From contig NZ_FOGS01000003.1 of the NCBI RefSeq assembly GCF_900111305.1, positions 62,001 to 126,000 on the forward strand: a stretch of 64,000 bases of DNA. The letters are read 5' to 3'. This DNA comes from Vreelandella subterranea (GTDB lineage Bacteria > Pseudomonadota > Gammaproteobacteria > Pseudomonadales > Halomonadaceae). The notes beneath the pieces are model-generated. The model ran no database searches. It saw only the letters and a program-made list of their open reading frames with translations, and was not told the origin of the DNA. This document shows positions 40,716-49,835 of this stretch, piece by piece. The position numbers were made by a program, and so were the translations under genes. Every line of letters starts with the position of its first letter. The stretch's first letter is position 1.

Positions 40716-41768
40716 CTAGGCGCTATGCGAACCGGCCGACTTTTCAGCGGCGTTGGTTTCTCGCTTGACCCGCTTGAGCCACACCTGCTTCGCGTAGCTG
40801 CGCAGGTTATCAACATCGTCCGTCTCGTCGACGATATCCTGCCCAAGAATCGTTTCAATGATGTCTTCAAGGGTAATCAGGCCAACGAAGGTGCCATGCT
40901 CGTCGTAAATCACGCGCATATGCAGCCGGTCACTGAGCATTGACGCAAACACCTGCTCCACATTACTCGAAACATCCACACTGGCGATCGGATGCATCAT
41001 GTCTTTCATGATGCTGTGCTCATCCGCATGATACATATCCGCTTTATGCACATACCCAAAAGCCTGCTCACCATTATCCATGACCGGGAAGCGAGTGAAC
41101 GGTGTACGGCTGTAGGCTTCTTCAAATTCTCCCACCGTAAGATGGGGCAGCACCGTCTTGCAGACGGTACGTGGCGTCATTGCCTTGCCTACCGGAATCT
41201 CGTGCAGGTTGAGCATGTTGACGATGGTGCGCGCCTCATCGGCATCCAGCACTTTTTCTTCCAGTCCTACCCGGGCAAGCACCTTGATCTCATCGCGCAG
41301 GTCGACATCGTGTTCGGACTTGCCCAGGCGACGGGTAATTTGCTCCGACACCCAGATGAACGGCAGGAGAATGATGATCATCGGCTTGAGAAAGCGCGGC
41401 AACATCGGCGATAGGCCCCGCCAGTAAGTCGCCCCAATCGTCTTCGGGATAATTTCTGAAAGCACCAGAATCAGCATGGTCATCACCGCCGACACAATGG
41501 CGATAGAAGCTTCGCCAAATACGACCGCAGCCTGGGCACCCACGGCGGTGGCCCCTACCGTATGGGCAATGGTATTAAGACTCAGAATGGCCGCCAGTGG
41601 GCGATCAATGTTGTCCTTCAACTGCGCCAGCGACGCATGAAGCCTGGGGTTATCTTCTTTCTGCTTGGCGATGTAGCTTGGCGTGATGGAAAGTAATGCC
41701 GCTTCCAGAATAGAACACAGGAAAGACAACCCGATAGCAAGCGCGGCAATCGTAATCAGAAGGACCAT
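40716..41768 (-). CDS. CNNM/CorC family protein with CBS pair
   Basis: 350 residues: a DUF21/CNNM membrane domain (about 1-180, with SFLCSILEAALLS and SEIIPKTIGA), then a CBS pair (about 195-320, with MTPRTVCKTVLPH and LIDLEDIIE-like LITLEDIIETILGQD) that binds adenine nucleotides. The family is involved in magnesium or cobalt handling. It lacks the C-terminal CorC-HlyC transporter-associated domain of many relatives, so it is shorter. Confidence 0.88.
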   Translation of the reverse strand: MVLLITIAALAIGLSFLCSILEAALLSITPSYIAKQKEDNPRLHASLAQLKDNIDRPLAAILSLNTIAHTVGATAVGAQAAVVFGEASIAIVSAVMTMLILVLSEIIPKTIGATYWRGLSPMLPRFLKPMIIILLPFIWVSEQITRRLGKSEHDVDLRDEIKVLARVGLEEKVLDADEARTIVNMLNLHEIPVGKAMTPRTVCKTVLPHLTVGEFEEAYSRTPFTRFPVMDNGEQAFGYVHKADMYHADEHSIMKDMMHPIASVDVSSNVEQVFASMLSDRLHMRVIYDEHGTFVGLITLEDIIETILGQDIVDETDDVDNLRSYAKQVWLKRVKRETNAAEKSAGSHSA

Positions 41769-41913
41769 GTAGGACTCATGTTAGGGGCGATGGATGTGTT
41801 ATAGAGGCATGCACCGCCAGAATCAATAGGCGGTTGAATAAAGAACCTTTGCCTCTGTCGCACCGAAAACCGCTGCGCCAGGCATTCGCCGAACGGTGAC
41901 GTCATGAAACCAG

Positions 41914-41936
41914 AACGCCTCCCGGCAGGAGGCGTT
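41914..41936 (-). terminator. Hairpin after luxS
   Basis: AACGCCTCC (41914-41922) and GGAGGCGTT (41928-41936) form a perfect 9-base stem with a 5-base loop, 34 bases after the luxS stop. The minus-strand tail (CTGGTTTC) is only weakly T-rich. Confidence 0.5.
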
Positions 41937-41970
41937 TGGATAGTCGTCTTGAGGTCCTGCTCATTACCTC

Positions 41971-42438
41971 TCAGGCAAACACTTCCTTCCATTCGCTGCG
42001 CTTTTCCAGCAGGGCTTTGGCAAGCTCCTGGGCACCTTCAAGGCTATGGCTGGCTGCCCAGCCACACTGCATTTCGTTGCAGGCAGGTACTTCGGTGGCT
42101 TCCAGTACATCGTTCAGCGTTTTCTCGACGATGGAAACCACTTCATCGTAGTCATCGTGGTTGATCATCGCGATGTAGAAGCCGGTTTGGCAGCCCATCG
42201 GGCTGATATCCACCACTTTATCGGTGTGGTTGCGCGACTTTTCGGCCAGCAAGTGCTCCAGGGAATGCAACGCCGGCATGTCCATATGGCCTTTGTTGGG
42301 CTGGCAAATGCGCAGGTCGTATTTGTGAATACGATCTCCGTTTTCGCCTTCTTTGATATCAGCTAAACGGATGTAGGGCGCTTTCACCTTGGTGTGATCC
42401 AGGTTAAAGCTTTCAACGTTCATTTTTTGCTCGGCCAT
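41971..42438 (-). CDS. luxS: S-ribosylhomocysteine lyase LuxS
   Basis: Cleaves S-ribosylhomocysteine in the activated methyl cycle, releasing the AI-2 precursor. 155 residues. Metal ligands are in [11 protein letters not shown], and the catalytic Cys in [10 protein letters not shown]; the second conserved Cys lies in ECQCGW-like [14 protein letters not shown]. The opening [20 protein letters not shown] and the end LDKRSEW-like [12 protein letters not shown] read almost like the staphylococcal protein, and the length is 16 residues shorter than enterobacterial LuxS. No pfs (MTA/SAH nucleosidase) gene is adjacent. Confidence 0.95.
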   Translation of the reverse strand: MAEQKMNVESFNLDHTKVKAPYIRLADIKEGENGDRIHKYDLRICQPNKGHMDMPALHSLEHLLAEKSRNHTDKVVDISPMGCQTGFYIAMINHDDYDEVVSIVEKTLNDVLEATEVPACNEMQCGWAASHSLEGAQELAKALLEKRSEWKEVFA

Positions 42439-42490
42439 GTTGGCTCCTCTCCGTTTGCGTATTGGATAAGACTTATTCTACACCTTCAAG

Positions 42491-42838
42491 CTACACTTTT
42501 GGCGCGTCGAAGTTCCAGGGTTCGTCGGTGTAAACACAGACGTTGGCGTCTTCAATATCACCGTCGGGGGCTTCAACGTGCTGGGCAAAGAACTCCTGGA
42601 TTTCCTTGCGCTGGCAGTGCGCCTCGAACTCTTCGCGGCTGGCCCAGATCTCATGGAACACAATCGGGTAACTGGAGCCCTGCGCGAAGGGGTTATCGAT
42701 CTGACGCGTCACGGTGTAGTGGATGCAGGCATCTTCACGATGCGCATTGGGTTCTAACGCCTGAAGCGCTTTAAACACCGCTTCCTCTTTACCGGGCTTG
42801 GGCTTGAAACCCGCCACACAATAGATTTTTTCTGACAT
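42491..42838 (-). CDS. Antibiotic biosynthesis monooxygenase (ABM) domain protein
   Basis: 115 residues from MSEKIYCVAGF. Single dimeric ferredoxin-like ABM domain (quinol monooxygenase YgiN fold): KPKPGKEEAVFKALQALEP, then PIVFHEIWASREEFEAH. Function is unassigned. It precedes luxS by 53 bases on the same strand and may share a transcript with it. Confidence 0.78.
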   Translation of the reverse strand: MSEKIYCVAGFKPKPGKEEAVFKALQALEPNAHREDACIHYTVTRQIDNPFAQGSSYPIVFHEIWASREEFEAHCQRKEIQEFFAQHVEAPDGDIEDANVCVYTDEPWNFDAPKV

Positions 42839-43008
42839 GCTTGGATCCTGAATCATTGAACGGCTGACTATTATGCGCTTGGTCACGCCACCTGGACAAT
42901 GTGGCAATGTGGCTCGGCCAAGGTTCGGCCGTTTTACTGGGCGGCGCGCTCTGCCAGGTCATACATACCGTCACCCGTTAAACACAACGCATTGGGTCTC
43001 CTAACCCA

Positions 43009-43686
43009 TTATTTGAGAAGACGGGCAGCCAGGGTCTCCAGATCGGTGACCGTCATATCGGGCTCGATGCCCCAGGGGTCGAAGGGGGCATCAGAGCTGC
43101 GGCGTACCCAGGCACTGCGCAACCCCGCATGGGTTGCCCCGATCACATCAAAGGGATTGCTGGAAATCAGCCAGGTATTTTCAGGGCGGGTTTCCAACCG
43201 GGTTCTTAAAAACGCATACACCGCCGGGTCGGGTTTGAAGCGTTTGATGTCGTCAACGCTGACAACGTCATCCATATGCTGGTCCACGCCTGCGCGTTTC
43301 AACAACGCCGAGACGGCGTCAGACGTGCCATTGGAAAAGGCCACGCAACGCATACCGGCATCGCGGAGCTGGTCAAGGGCTGGCACGACATCCGGAAAGG
43401 CGGGCAATTCGGCATAAACCGCCATCAGGTGATCATAGTCGTTATCGGAGAGGCCGGTCTGCAAGGCCCGGTCGGTGAACACCAAGGCTTCCCGGGTGCA
43501 TTCCACAAAGGGTACATAGGCGCCCATCAAGCCATGGCGAAAGCTGTACTCCAGCTGCTTGTCGCGCCAGCGGCGGGCGAATTCGGCCGCTTTTTCCCGG
43601 TCGGGCAAACGTCTTTCGAGCTCGACCTTGACCCCCTGGGTATCAATCAGCGTGCCGTATACATCAAAGGCTAGTACGGGCTGCAT
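43009..43686 (-). CDS. Haloacid dehalogenase, type II
   Basis: 225 residues of the HAD superfamily. Motif I FDVYGTLID (nucleophile Asp), motif II FSNGTSDAV, motif III Lys in KRFKPDPAVY and the acidic ISSNPFDVIGA motif. These match L-2-haloacid dehalogenases, whose catalytic Asp attacks the C-halogen bond; some relatives act on other substrates. The doeD terminator lies 55 bases upstream of its start, so it is its own unit. Confidence 0.85.
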   Translation of the reverse strand: MQPVLAFDVYGTLIDTQGVKVELERRLPDREKAAEFARRWRDKQLEYSFRHGLMGAYVPFVECTREALVFTDRALQTGLSDNDYDHLMAVYAELPAFPDVVPALDQLRDAGMRCVAFSNGTSDAVSALLKRAGVDQHMDDVVSVDDIKRFKPDPAVYAFLRTRLETRPENTWLISSNPFDVIGATHAGLRSAWVRRSSDAPFDPWGIEPDMTVTDLETLAARLLK

Positions 43687-43740
43687 GGAAACTCCTTAGA
43701 TTGACGGACGTGACGTGTATCTAGCATAGTCGAGGCGTTG

Positions 43741-43782
43741 AAAAACAAAAATGCCGCTGCACCGTTCACAGGCAGCGGCATT
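43741..43782 (-). terminator. Rho-independent terminator after the aminotransferase gene
   Basis: AATGCCGCTGC (43750-43760) pairs with GCAGCGGCATT (43772-43782). On the minus strand the stem runs into TTTTGTTTTT (the A-rich stretch at 43741-43750). It ends the doeC-doeD transcript. Confidence 0.9.
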
Positions 43783-43801
43783 ATCTTGTGGGCCCTCTCA
43801 A

Positions 43802-45235
43802 TCACACCGTGAACGCGGCTTCCTTTTCACCGGTTTTCAGGTCGCCTGCACGCACCAGCTCATCGGTAACACGGTCGATGGCGCGCTTAGCGCGGCCGAT
43901 CATGTCGTCCACTTCATGACGGTTGATGGTCAACGGCGGTGCAAAGCCGAGGATATCGCCCTGGGGCATGGCGCGGGCAATCAGGTTCTCTTCCATGGCA
44001 GCCGCCGCTACGCGGGGCCCCACTTTCAGCGCCGGATCGAAATGCAGGCGCTGCTTGGCATCCGGCGAGAATTCGAGCGCGGCCATCAGGCCGACGCCGC
44101 GCACGTCGCCCAGCAGCGGGTGGCCTTCAAAGGTGGCCTTGAGCTGCTGCTGGAAGTAGGCGCCGGTTTCGGCCGCGTTGCCCACCAGGTTTTCACGCTC
44201 GATGATCGCCAGGTTGGCAAGTCCGGCCGCACAGCCCAGCGCATGGCCGGAGTAGGTCCAGCCGTGGCCGATGGGGCCGTACTCGCCGGTGCCCTGCTCG
44301 AGCACCTGCCAGACTTTCTCGCCAACGATGACGCCGGAGAGCGGTTGATAAGCGCTGGTCAGGCCCTTGGCGATGGTCACCAGATCCGGTTTCATGTTGT
44401 AGTGGTGGCTGCCGAAATCAGAGCCGGTGCGGCCGAAGCCACATACCACTTCGTCGGCAATCAGCAGCACATCGTACTTGGCCAGTACGGTCTGAATCGC
44501 ATCCCAGTAGCCTTCCGGCGGCGGTACGATCCCGCCGGTGCCGAGTACCGGCTCGCCGATAAAGGCAGCGACGGTATCCGGCCCTTCTTCCAGAATCATC
44601 GCTTCCAGCTTGTCGGCGCAGAAAGCGGAGAACTCAAGTTCGGACATACCGTGCTGTTCGGCGGCACGCAGGTAGTAGTGCGGCGCCTCGGTGTGGCGAA
44701 TCGTTTCAATCGGCAGATCGAAATGGTCGTGGAAGGCTTTCAGACCGGTCAGCGAGCCCGAGGCAATGCCGGAACCGTGGTAACCACGCATCCGCGAAAT
44801 GACCTTCTTCTTCTGCGGGCGGCCCAGCACGTTGTTGTAGTAGCGCACAATCTTGAGCTGGGTTTCGTTGGCGTCCGAGCCGGACATGCCGTAGTAAACC
44901 TTGGACATGTTCATGCCGGCGATTTTCAGAATCTGCTCGGAAAGCTCTATCTGCGGCTCGTTCGAATGGCCCACATAGGTATGGTAGTAAGAGAGTTCCA
45001 GAGCCTGCTTGTAGATCGCCTCGGCCACTTCAGTGCGGCCATAGCCGATGTTGACACAGTAAAGCCCGGCGAAGCCGTCGATGAATTCACGCCCATCCTT
45101 GTCCACGATATTGATGCCTTTACCGCCGGTAATCACCCGGCCCGGCGCATCGCCGTGGGCAAAATCACGCAGATGAGTGGAGGCATGAAAGGTGACGTTG
45201 CGGTCACGTTCGATCAGATCCTGGTGCAAGCTCAT
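43802..45235 (-). CDS. doeD: Class III aminotransferase, probable DoeD (diaminobutyrate transaminase)
   Basis: 477-residue PLP enzyme of the omega-aminotransferase family. It shows YYHTYVGHSNEPQIELSE, GMSGSDANETQLKIVRYYNN, LIADEVVCGFGRTG and the PLP-lysine region TIAKGLTSAYQPLSG. In H. elongata DoeD transaminates L-2,4-diaminobutyrate from ectoine to aspartate semialdehyde. The neighbouring dehydrogenase and nearby doeABX support this; putrescine or beta-alanine aminotransferases are possible alternatives. It starts 71 bases after doeC. Confidence 0.7.
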   Translation of the reverse strand: MSLHQDLIERDRNVTFHASTHLRDFAHGDAPGRVITGGKGINIVDKDGREFIDGFAGLYCVNIGYGRTEVAEAIYKQALELSYYHTYVGHSNEPQIELSEQILKIAGMNMSKVYYGMSGSDANETQLKIVRYYNNVLGRPQKKKVISRMRGYHGSGIASGSLTGLKAFHDHFDLPIETIRHTEAPHYYLRAAEQHGMSELEFSAFCADKLEAMILEEGPDTVAAFIGEPVLGTGGIVPPPEGYWDAIQTVLAKYDVLLIADEVVCGFGRTGSDFGSHHYNMKPDLVTIAKGLTSAYQPLSGVIVGEKVWQVLEQGTGEYGPIGHGWTYSGHALGCAAGLANLAIIERENLVGNAAETGAYFQQQLKATFEGHPLLGDVRGVGLMAALEFSPDAKQRLHFDPALKVGPRVAAAAMEENLIARAMPQGDILGFAPPLTINRHEVDDMIGRAKRAIDRVTDELVRAGDLKTGEKEAAFTV

Positions 45236-45306
45236 GGTGTTCCCTCTATACGGTAAACCTCCCCGGTCAGCGGGGAGGGTGTTGAAAGTGTGCCAAGCCT
45301 TTGGGG

Positions 45307-46803
45307 CTAGCTCCCGGACACGGAGCCCAGGGCGCCAAGGCAGTAATACTTGGTTTCGAGGTACTCATCGATACCCGTGGCACCGCCTTCACGGCCAAGA
45401 CCGGACTGCTTCACACCGCCGAACGGTACCGGCGGGCCGGTCATCTTCACCGAGTTGACGCTGACCATGCCATACTCCAGCGCGCGCATCAGCTTCCAGA
45501 TGCGGCGGATATCGTGGGTGTAGATATAGGCCGCCAGGCCGTACTCGGTGTCGTTGGCCATCTCGATCGCTTCGTCATCATCGCGGTAGGCGGTAATACC
45601 GGCCACCGGGGCGAAGTTTTCTTCCCGCCATACTTTCATCTGTGGCGTGACGCCGGTCAGCATTACGGGCATGAAGAAGTTTTCGCCAGGCGCCTGGCTC
45701 TGATCACCCGCTACCATGGTGGCGCCGCGAGAGACGGCGTCATCGACGATCGAGGCGGCTTTTTCTACCGCCTGGCGATGGATCAAGGGGCCCAGGTCGA
45801 TTTCGCTTTGCAGACCATTGCCCACGGTAAGCGCTGCCATGCGCTCGGCGAACTGCTCGACGAACGCATCATGAATCGACTCATGTACCAGAATGCGGTT
45901 CGCGGCGAGGCAGTCCTGCCCGGCGGTCTGGAACTTGGCGGCAACGGCTGCGTAGGCGGCTTCCTTGGGGTCCATATCCGGACCGACAATGAAGGGTGCG
46001 TTACCCCCCAGCTCCAACGATAGCCGCTTGACGGTGTTGGCACTTTGCTCGATCAGGATGCGTCCGACGCGGGTGGACCCGGTAAACGACAGCGCCCGAA
46101 TACGCGGCTCGGCACATAGAATCTTGGACACTTCCGCAGGGTCGCCCAGCACCACATTGAAGATGCCTTCCGGAATACCCGCGCGCTCGGCCAGTTCCGC
46201 CAGCGCCAGGGCTGAAAACGGGGTTTCGTTGGCGGGCTTGATAACCACCGGGCAGCCCGCTGCCAGTGCCGCTGCGGCTTTGCGGGTAATCATCGCCAGC
46301 GGAAAGTTCCACGGCGTAATCATTGCCGAGATGCCCACCGGCTCCTTGATGGTGCCCAGCGAGGCATTGGGAATGGGGCTTGGGATGGTATCGCCGTAGG
46401 TGCGCTTGCCTTCTTCAGCAAACCAGCGCACAAAGCTCGCACCGTACTCGACCTCACCGCGCGCGTCCGGCAGCGGCTTGCCCTGCTCCAAGGTCATGAT
46501 GGTTGCCAGGTCTTCGCGGTTGGCTTGAATCAGGTCGTACCACGCCAGCAGTTTCTCGCAGCGCTCATCGGCACGCAGCGCCCGCCACTGCACAAAGGCG
46601 TCCTCGGCAGCATCAACCGCCGCGGTGATCTGGCCAGCTTCCATCAGCGGAATATGGCCGATGGCTTCACCGGTTGCCGGATCAATCACCGCTTCTTCGC
46701 GACCGCCTTCACCATGGGTCCACTTACCGTTCACGTAGGCATACTGCCGGAACAGGCGTGGGTCTTCCAGGCGCTTGGCGAGCGTTGTCGATAGTGTGGT
46801 CAT
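45307..46803 (-). CDS. doeC: NAD(P)-dependent semialdehyde dehydrogenase, probable DoeC
   Basis: 498 residues from MTTLSTTLAKRLED, which follows GGGGAGG; the 16-codon extension has no site. Aldehyde dehydrogenase blocks: ITPWNFPLAMITRK (cofactor), LELGGNAPFIV (catalytic Glu) and TAGQDCLAANR (catalytic Cys). It is close to succinate-semialdehyde dehydrogenases; in the ectoine pathway DoeC oxidises aspartate semialdehyde to aspartate. GabD with a GABA aminotransferase is the main alternative, but the doe neighbours favour DoeC. Confidence 0.7.
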   Translation of the reverse strand: MTTLSTTLAKRLEDPRLFRQYAYVNGKWTHGEGGREEAVIDPATGEAIGHIPLMEAGQITAAVDAAEDAFVQWRALRADERCEKLLAWYDLIQANREDLATIMTLEQGKPLPDARGEVEYGASFVRWFAEEGKRTYGDTIPSPIPNASLGTIKEPVGISAMITPWNFPLAMITRKAAAALAAGCPVVIKPANETPFSALALAELAERAGIPEGIFNVVLGDPAEVSKILCAEPRIRALSFTGSTRVGRILIEQSANTVKRLSLELGGNAPFIVGPDMDPKEAAYAAVAAKFQTAGQDCLAANRILVHESIHDAFVEQFAERMAALTVGNGLQSEIDLGPLIHRQAVEKAASIVDDAVSRGATMVAGDQSQAPGENFFMPVMLTGVTPQMKVWREENFAPVAGITAYRDDDEAIEMANDTEYGLAAYIYTHDIRRIWKLMRALEYGMVSVNSVKMTGPPVPFGGVKQSGLGREGGATGIDEYLETKYYCLGALGSVSGS

Positions 46804-46850
46804 GGAAACCTCCCCTGGTTGACGCCTAGCGTGGCGACAGCCGTTGCACA

Positions 46851-46874
46851 TTAAAAATGACGGCCTGAGCCGTC
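46851..46874 (-). terminator. Terminator of the decarboxylase operon
   Basis: GACGGC (46859-46864) and GCCGTC (46869-46874) form a short stem with a CTGA loop; on the minus strand it is followed by ATTTTTAATG. A second hairpin, AAAGGGCC with GGCCCTTT at 46924-46949, carries its T run on the plus strand only. Together they separate the four-gene operon from doeC. Confidence 0.55.
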
Positions 46875-46997
46875 GTGTTTCGATGTGTCTAGCCTAAGGG
46901 AGATTGCGCACGAAGTGTTTTTGAAAGGGCCGGATAATTCTGGCCCTTTTTTGGCGAACAGTGACTTAACAGTGTGTTTTTTTGGCAGCGCCGTTGA

Positions 46998-49775
46998 TCA
47001 GTCGTCTGAAGGGTTCAGCAATGCCTCCTCGGTGAAGACCACCAGCCCTAACTCCGGCCGGTAGCCATGGATCTCGGTCACATCCAACGCCTGGAGAAAG
47101 TCGAGAATTTCTTCGCTGATGACCTGTCCGGGCACTAATACCGGGAAGCCTGGCGGATAGGGGATCACGAAGCTTGCCGACACCACATCTCGCCCTTCAC
47201 GCATCTGCGCCTGCAATTTGCCGTTATCGAAACGTAGATACTCCGTGTTTTCCTCGTCGTAGGCGAGGAAGTAGGCGGTGCGAATATCGCCCTGGGGGGT
47301 ATCCGCACTGGGACGGAATGCATCATGAAAGCGGCTGAAGTCCGGCAAGGGTGGCAGGTCATGATTCAAGGAATACACCTGCTGTTCGATAATCTTGCGC
47401 TCAGGGCGACTGCTGTCTTCCAGGCGATACTCGAACTCTTTAGCCAGTTTGATTAACACATCCAACAGGTAAGCAATCGATCCGCGGGTCGTGCCGATAT
47501 TGGTCATGAAGAGCACGGTATTGCGCGATGTCTTGTTGATTTGAATACCGTACTTGTTCATCAGGTATTCGTTCTTGAAGGTATCGCCATCGACCCCCGT
47601 ATTGCCGATCGCGATGGTCACGCGGGAAGGATCCACCACGAACTCATCGCGCGCCCAGGCTTCCTCCATCTTGTTCCAGCCGGTTACCGGGTCGTAATAA
47701 GACTCGACACCCGACTCACGGTAAGCCGCAGGCACCATGTCGCTATTTTTCAGTACGCGGAAATACTTTTGCAGTAACGGGTGCGTATACAGCTGTTCAC
47801 GGAGCGACAGCGCCGTTTCGACCTGGGCGTGCACCAGCTCGAAACCCTCCATTTCCGCCTGCATCCGTCCTACGTCCAGCGACGCCACAATCTGGTAATT
47901 GGGTGAAGTCGAGGTATGCGTCATGTAGGCCTCATGGAAAGAGGCTTCCACTTTCTGGCGAAAATCCTGATCCCAGACGTGAATCATCGAGCCTTGTCGC
48001 AAGGAAGTCAGCGTTTTGTGGGTCGAGTGGGTCGCATAGGCACGAATGCGTACCTGATCCGGGTCGGGCATCAGTCGCTGGTCGAGCCAGGTCGCCTCAT
48101 CTTGCGGGTCGAGCTTGTCGAACTCCTCTTTCCAGGCCGCGTATTCTTCACGATAGCTTTCACTGCGATAACGATACCGCAGGGTGCTTGCCGTGTTCAT
48201 CGCGGTACGCGGCCGATAAGTGGGATTGAAGCCCGCGAAGGCGAACCAGGCTTCATCCCAGAGGAACACCAGGTCAGGCTTGATCGCCAGACATTCTTCC
48301 ATGACGCGGCGAACGTTATACACAATGCCGTCGAAGGTGCAGTTGGTCAGCAGTAGCATCTTCACCTTGTGCAACTGGCCAGCGCGCTTGTAGTCAAGCA
48401 GTGTCTTCTTGATGTCGCGCAGCGGCACAGCACCGTACATGGAGTAGTCGTCGAGCGGATAGGAGTCCAGATAACTGACATGCGCACCGGCCAGCACCAT
48501 CCCGTAGTGGTGCGATTTGTGGCAGTCGCGGTCGATGAGCACGATGTCCTTCGGCTTGATGAGGGCTTGCACCACGATCTTGTTGGCGGTTGAGGTGCCG
48601 TTGGTGACAAAGAAGCTACGACGCGCGCCGAAGGCCCGGGCGGCGTACTCTTGTGCCTTTTTAATCGGCCCGAAGGGTTGTAGCAGAGAATCGAGCCCAC
48701 CCGACGTCGCCGATGTTTCAGCCAGAAATATATTGATGCCGTAGAAGTCGATCATGTGGCCCGCCCAATGGGAGCGGGTCACCGACTTGCCCCTGGAAAT
48801 GGGCATGGCGTGAAACACCCCGGTGGGTTTTTTGCTGTATTCACGCAGGGCATCAAAGAAGGGGGTGCGGTAACGGCTATCGATCGCGCGCAGAATGGTG
48901 TGGTGCTGCTCGATATAATCCGTTTCACGGTAGAAGATACGGTTGAAATATTGAATGTCCCGGCTCGCCGTAGCCTCCACATCACCGCTGGTGACCAGGA
49001 ACTGATCGATTTCCGGGCGCAGCTCATGAATCATCGAGCTGAGCAGGATACTGCGCTCGGCCTCCGTTTGATGCTCCAGTTCCTTTTCCGACAGGCCTTC
49101 CAGGTAATTACGCAGGGCACTGAGGTTGTATTTTGACTTGTAGGGAAACTCGTAGCGGATCAGGCAGGCCTGGATATTGGGGTTGACCAAGATGGCAATC
49201 AACGCATCCTCGAAGCTCTTGACCGTCACCACGTCATAGACAAAACGATCCTCGGGGCGACGCATGTTGTGAAACGCTTCGCGCACCACCTCCTCTTCCT
49301 GGTTGGAAAGATTGTCGACGATCAACAGCTCGAAATAAGGCTGTGCCGAACTGTTGGAAGCCGGGTGTCCGCGGCGGAGTTGATTGAGCGCATCGAGTGC
49401 TTCCATGTCCTCTGCCCCGGCATCCGTCTCGGAGAGGTCGACATGGCGACGACGGTAGGATTCGCTGATCAACGCTCTTACCAGACGTTTTACGACTTTA
49501 TCCAGCAGCGCGTATTCACCCCGGTTGAAGAGTGTCCACAGATGGCGGAAATCTTCCTTGGAGGGAAAGGCGTGATAATCCTCGATGATTTCCAGGCGAG
49601 TCAGCTTGACGTCGATGGACTTGATCAGGTTCTTGGCGCGATTCTCGTCGTCGAGCCGGGTCAGAATTCCCAGGTCACGTTTAAGGGCATTCCAGGTGTC
49701 GGCCCGCAGTTGGGAGATTTTGTGATAAAAACCCAGGGCGGTGTAGGACGTTTCGGTGGGATTATTCTCTGACAT
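46998..49775 (-). CDS. Long Orn/Lys/Arg decarboxylase-family protein (925 aa)
   Basis: PLP fold-type I decarboxylase, about 200 residues longer than E. coli lysine or arginine decarboxylases. Residues 1-145 are a helical extension without known motif; 147-230 look like the wing/receiver-like domain; the core spans 300-740. The PLP lysine is Lys587 in ATHSTHKTL, the pyridine-N aspartate is Asp507 in LWDEAW, and VTNGTSTANKI and DRDCHKSHHY are intact. The usual PGH motif is replaced by HAMPISRGKS, and about 40 residues are inserted at 521-575. Fourth gene of an operon with an ATP-grasp ligase. Likely makes an amine from a basic amino acid; the substrate is unknown. Confidence 0.82.
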   Translation of the reverse strand: MSENNPTETSYTALGFYHKISQLRADTWNALKRDLGILTRLDDENRAKNLIKSIDVKLTRLEIIEDYHAFPSKEDFRHLWTLFNRGEYALLDKVVKRLVRALISESYRRRHVDLSETDAGAEDMEALDALNQLRRGHPASNSSAQPYFELLIVDNLSNQEEEVVREAFHNMRRPEDRFVYDVVTVKSFEDALIAILVNPNIQACLIRYEFPYKSKYNLSALRNYLEGLSEKELEHQTEAERSILLSSMIHELRPEIDQFLVTSGDVEATASRDIQYFNRIFYRETDYIEQHHTILRAIDSRYRTPFFDALREYSKKPTGVFHAMPISRGKSVTRSHWAGHMIDFYGINIFLAETSATSGGLDSLLQPFGPIKKAQEYAARAFGARRSFFVTNGTSTANKIVVQALIKPKDIVLIDRDCHKSHHYGMVLAGAHVSYLDSYPLDDYSMYGAVPLRDIKKTLLDYKRAGQLHKVKMLLLTNCTFDGIVYNVRRVMEECLAIKPDLVFLWDEAWFAFAGFNPTYRPRTAMNTASTLRYRYRSESYREEYAAWKEEFDKLDPQDEATWLDQRLMPDPDQVRIRAYATHSTHKTLTSLRQGSMIHVWDQDFRQKVEASFHEAYMTHTSTSPNYQIVASLDVGRMQAEMEGFELVHAQVETALSLREQLYTHPLLQKYFRVLKNSDMVPAAYRESGVESYYDPVTGWNKMEEAWARDEFVVDPSRVTIAIGNTGVDGDTFKNEYLMNKYGIQINKTSRNTVLFMTNIGTTRGSIAYLLDVLIKLAKEFEYRLEDSSRPERKIIEQQVYSLNHDLPPLPDFSRFHDAFRPSADTPQGDIRTAYFLAYDEENTEYLRFDNGKLQAQMREGRDVVSASFVIPYPPGFPVLVPGQVISEEILDFLQALDVTEIHGYRPELGLVVFTEEALLNPSDD

Positions 49776-49835
49776 GACGACACCATCCTTTGTTGGTATT
49801 TATCTAGCAACGCATTGGCATGGGCAACGCGTCAA

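Noticed and set aside
43751..45256. Plus-strand open frame of 501 codons
   Set aside because: It is the mirror of doeD in GC-rich DNA: no ribosome site, no recognisable motif, and doeD shows all aminotransferase blocks.
46924..46949. Second hairpin after the decarboxylase as its main terminator
   Set aside because: Its T run is on the plus strand, against the direction of the gene; the smaller hairpin at 46851-46874 has the tail on the right side.
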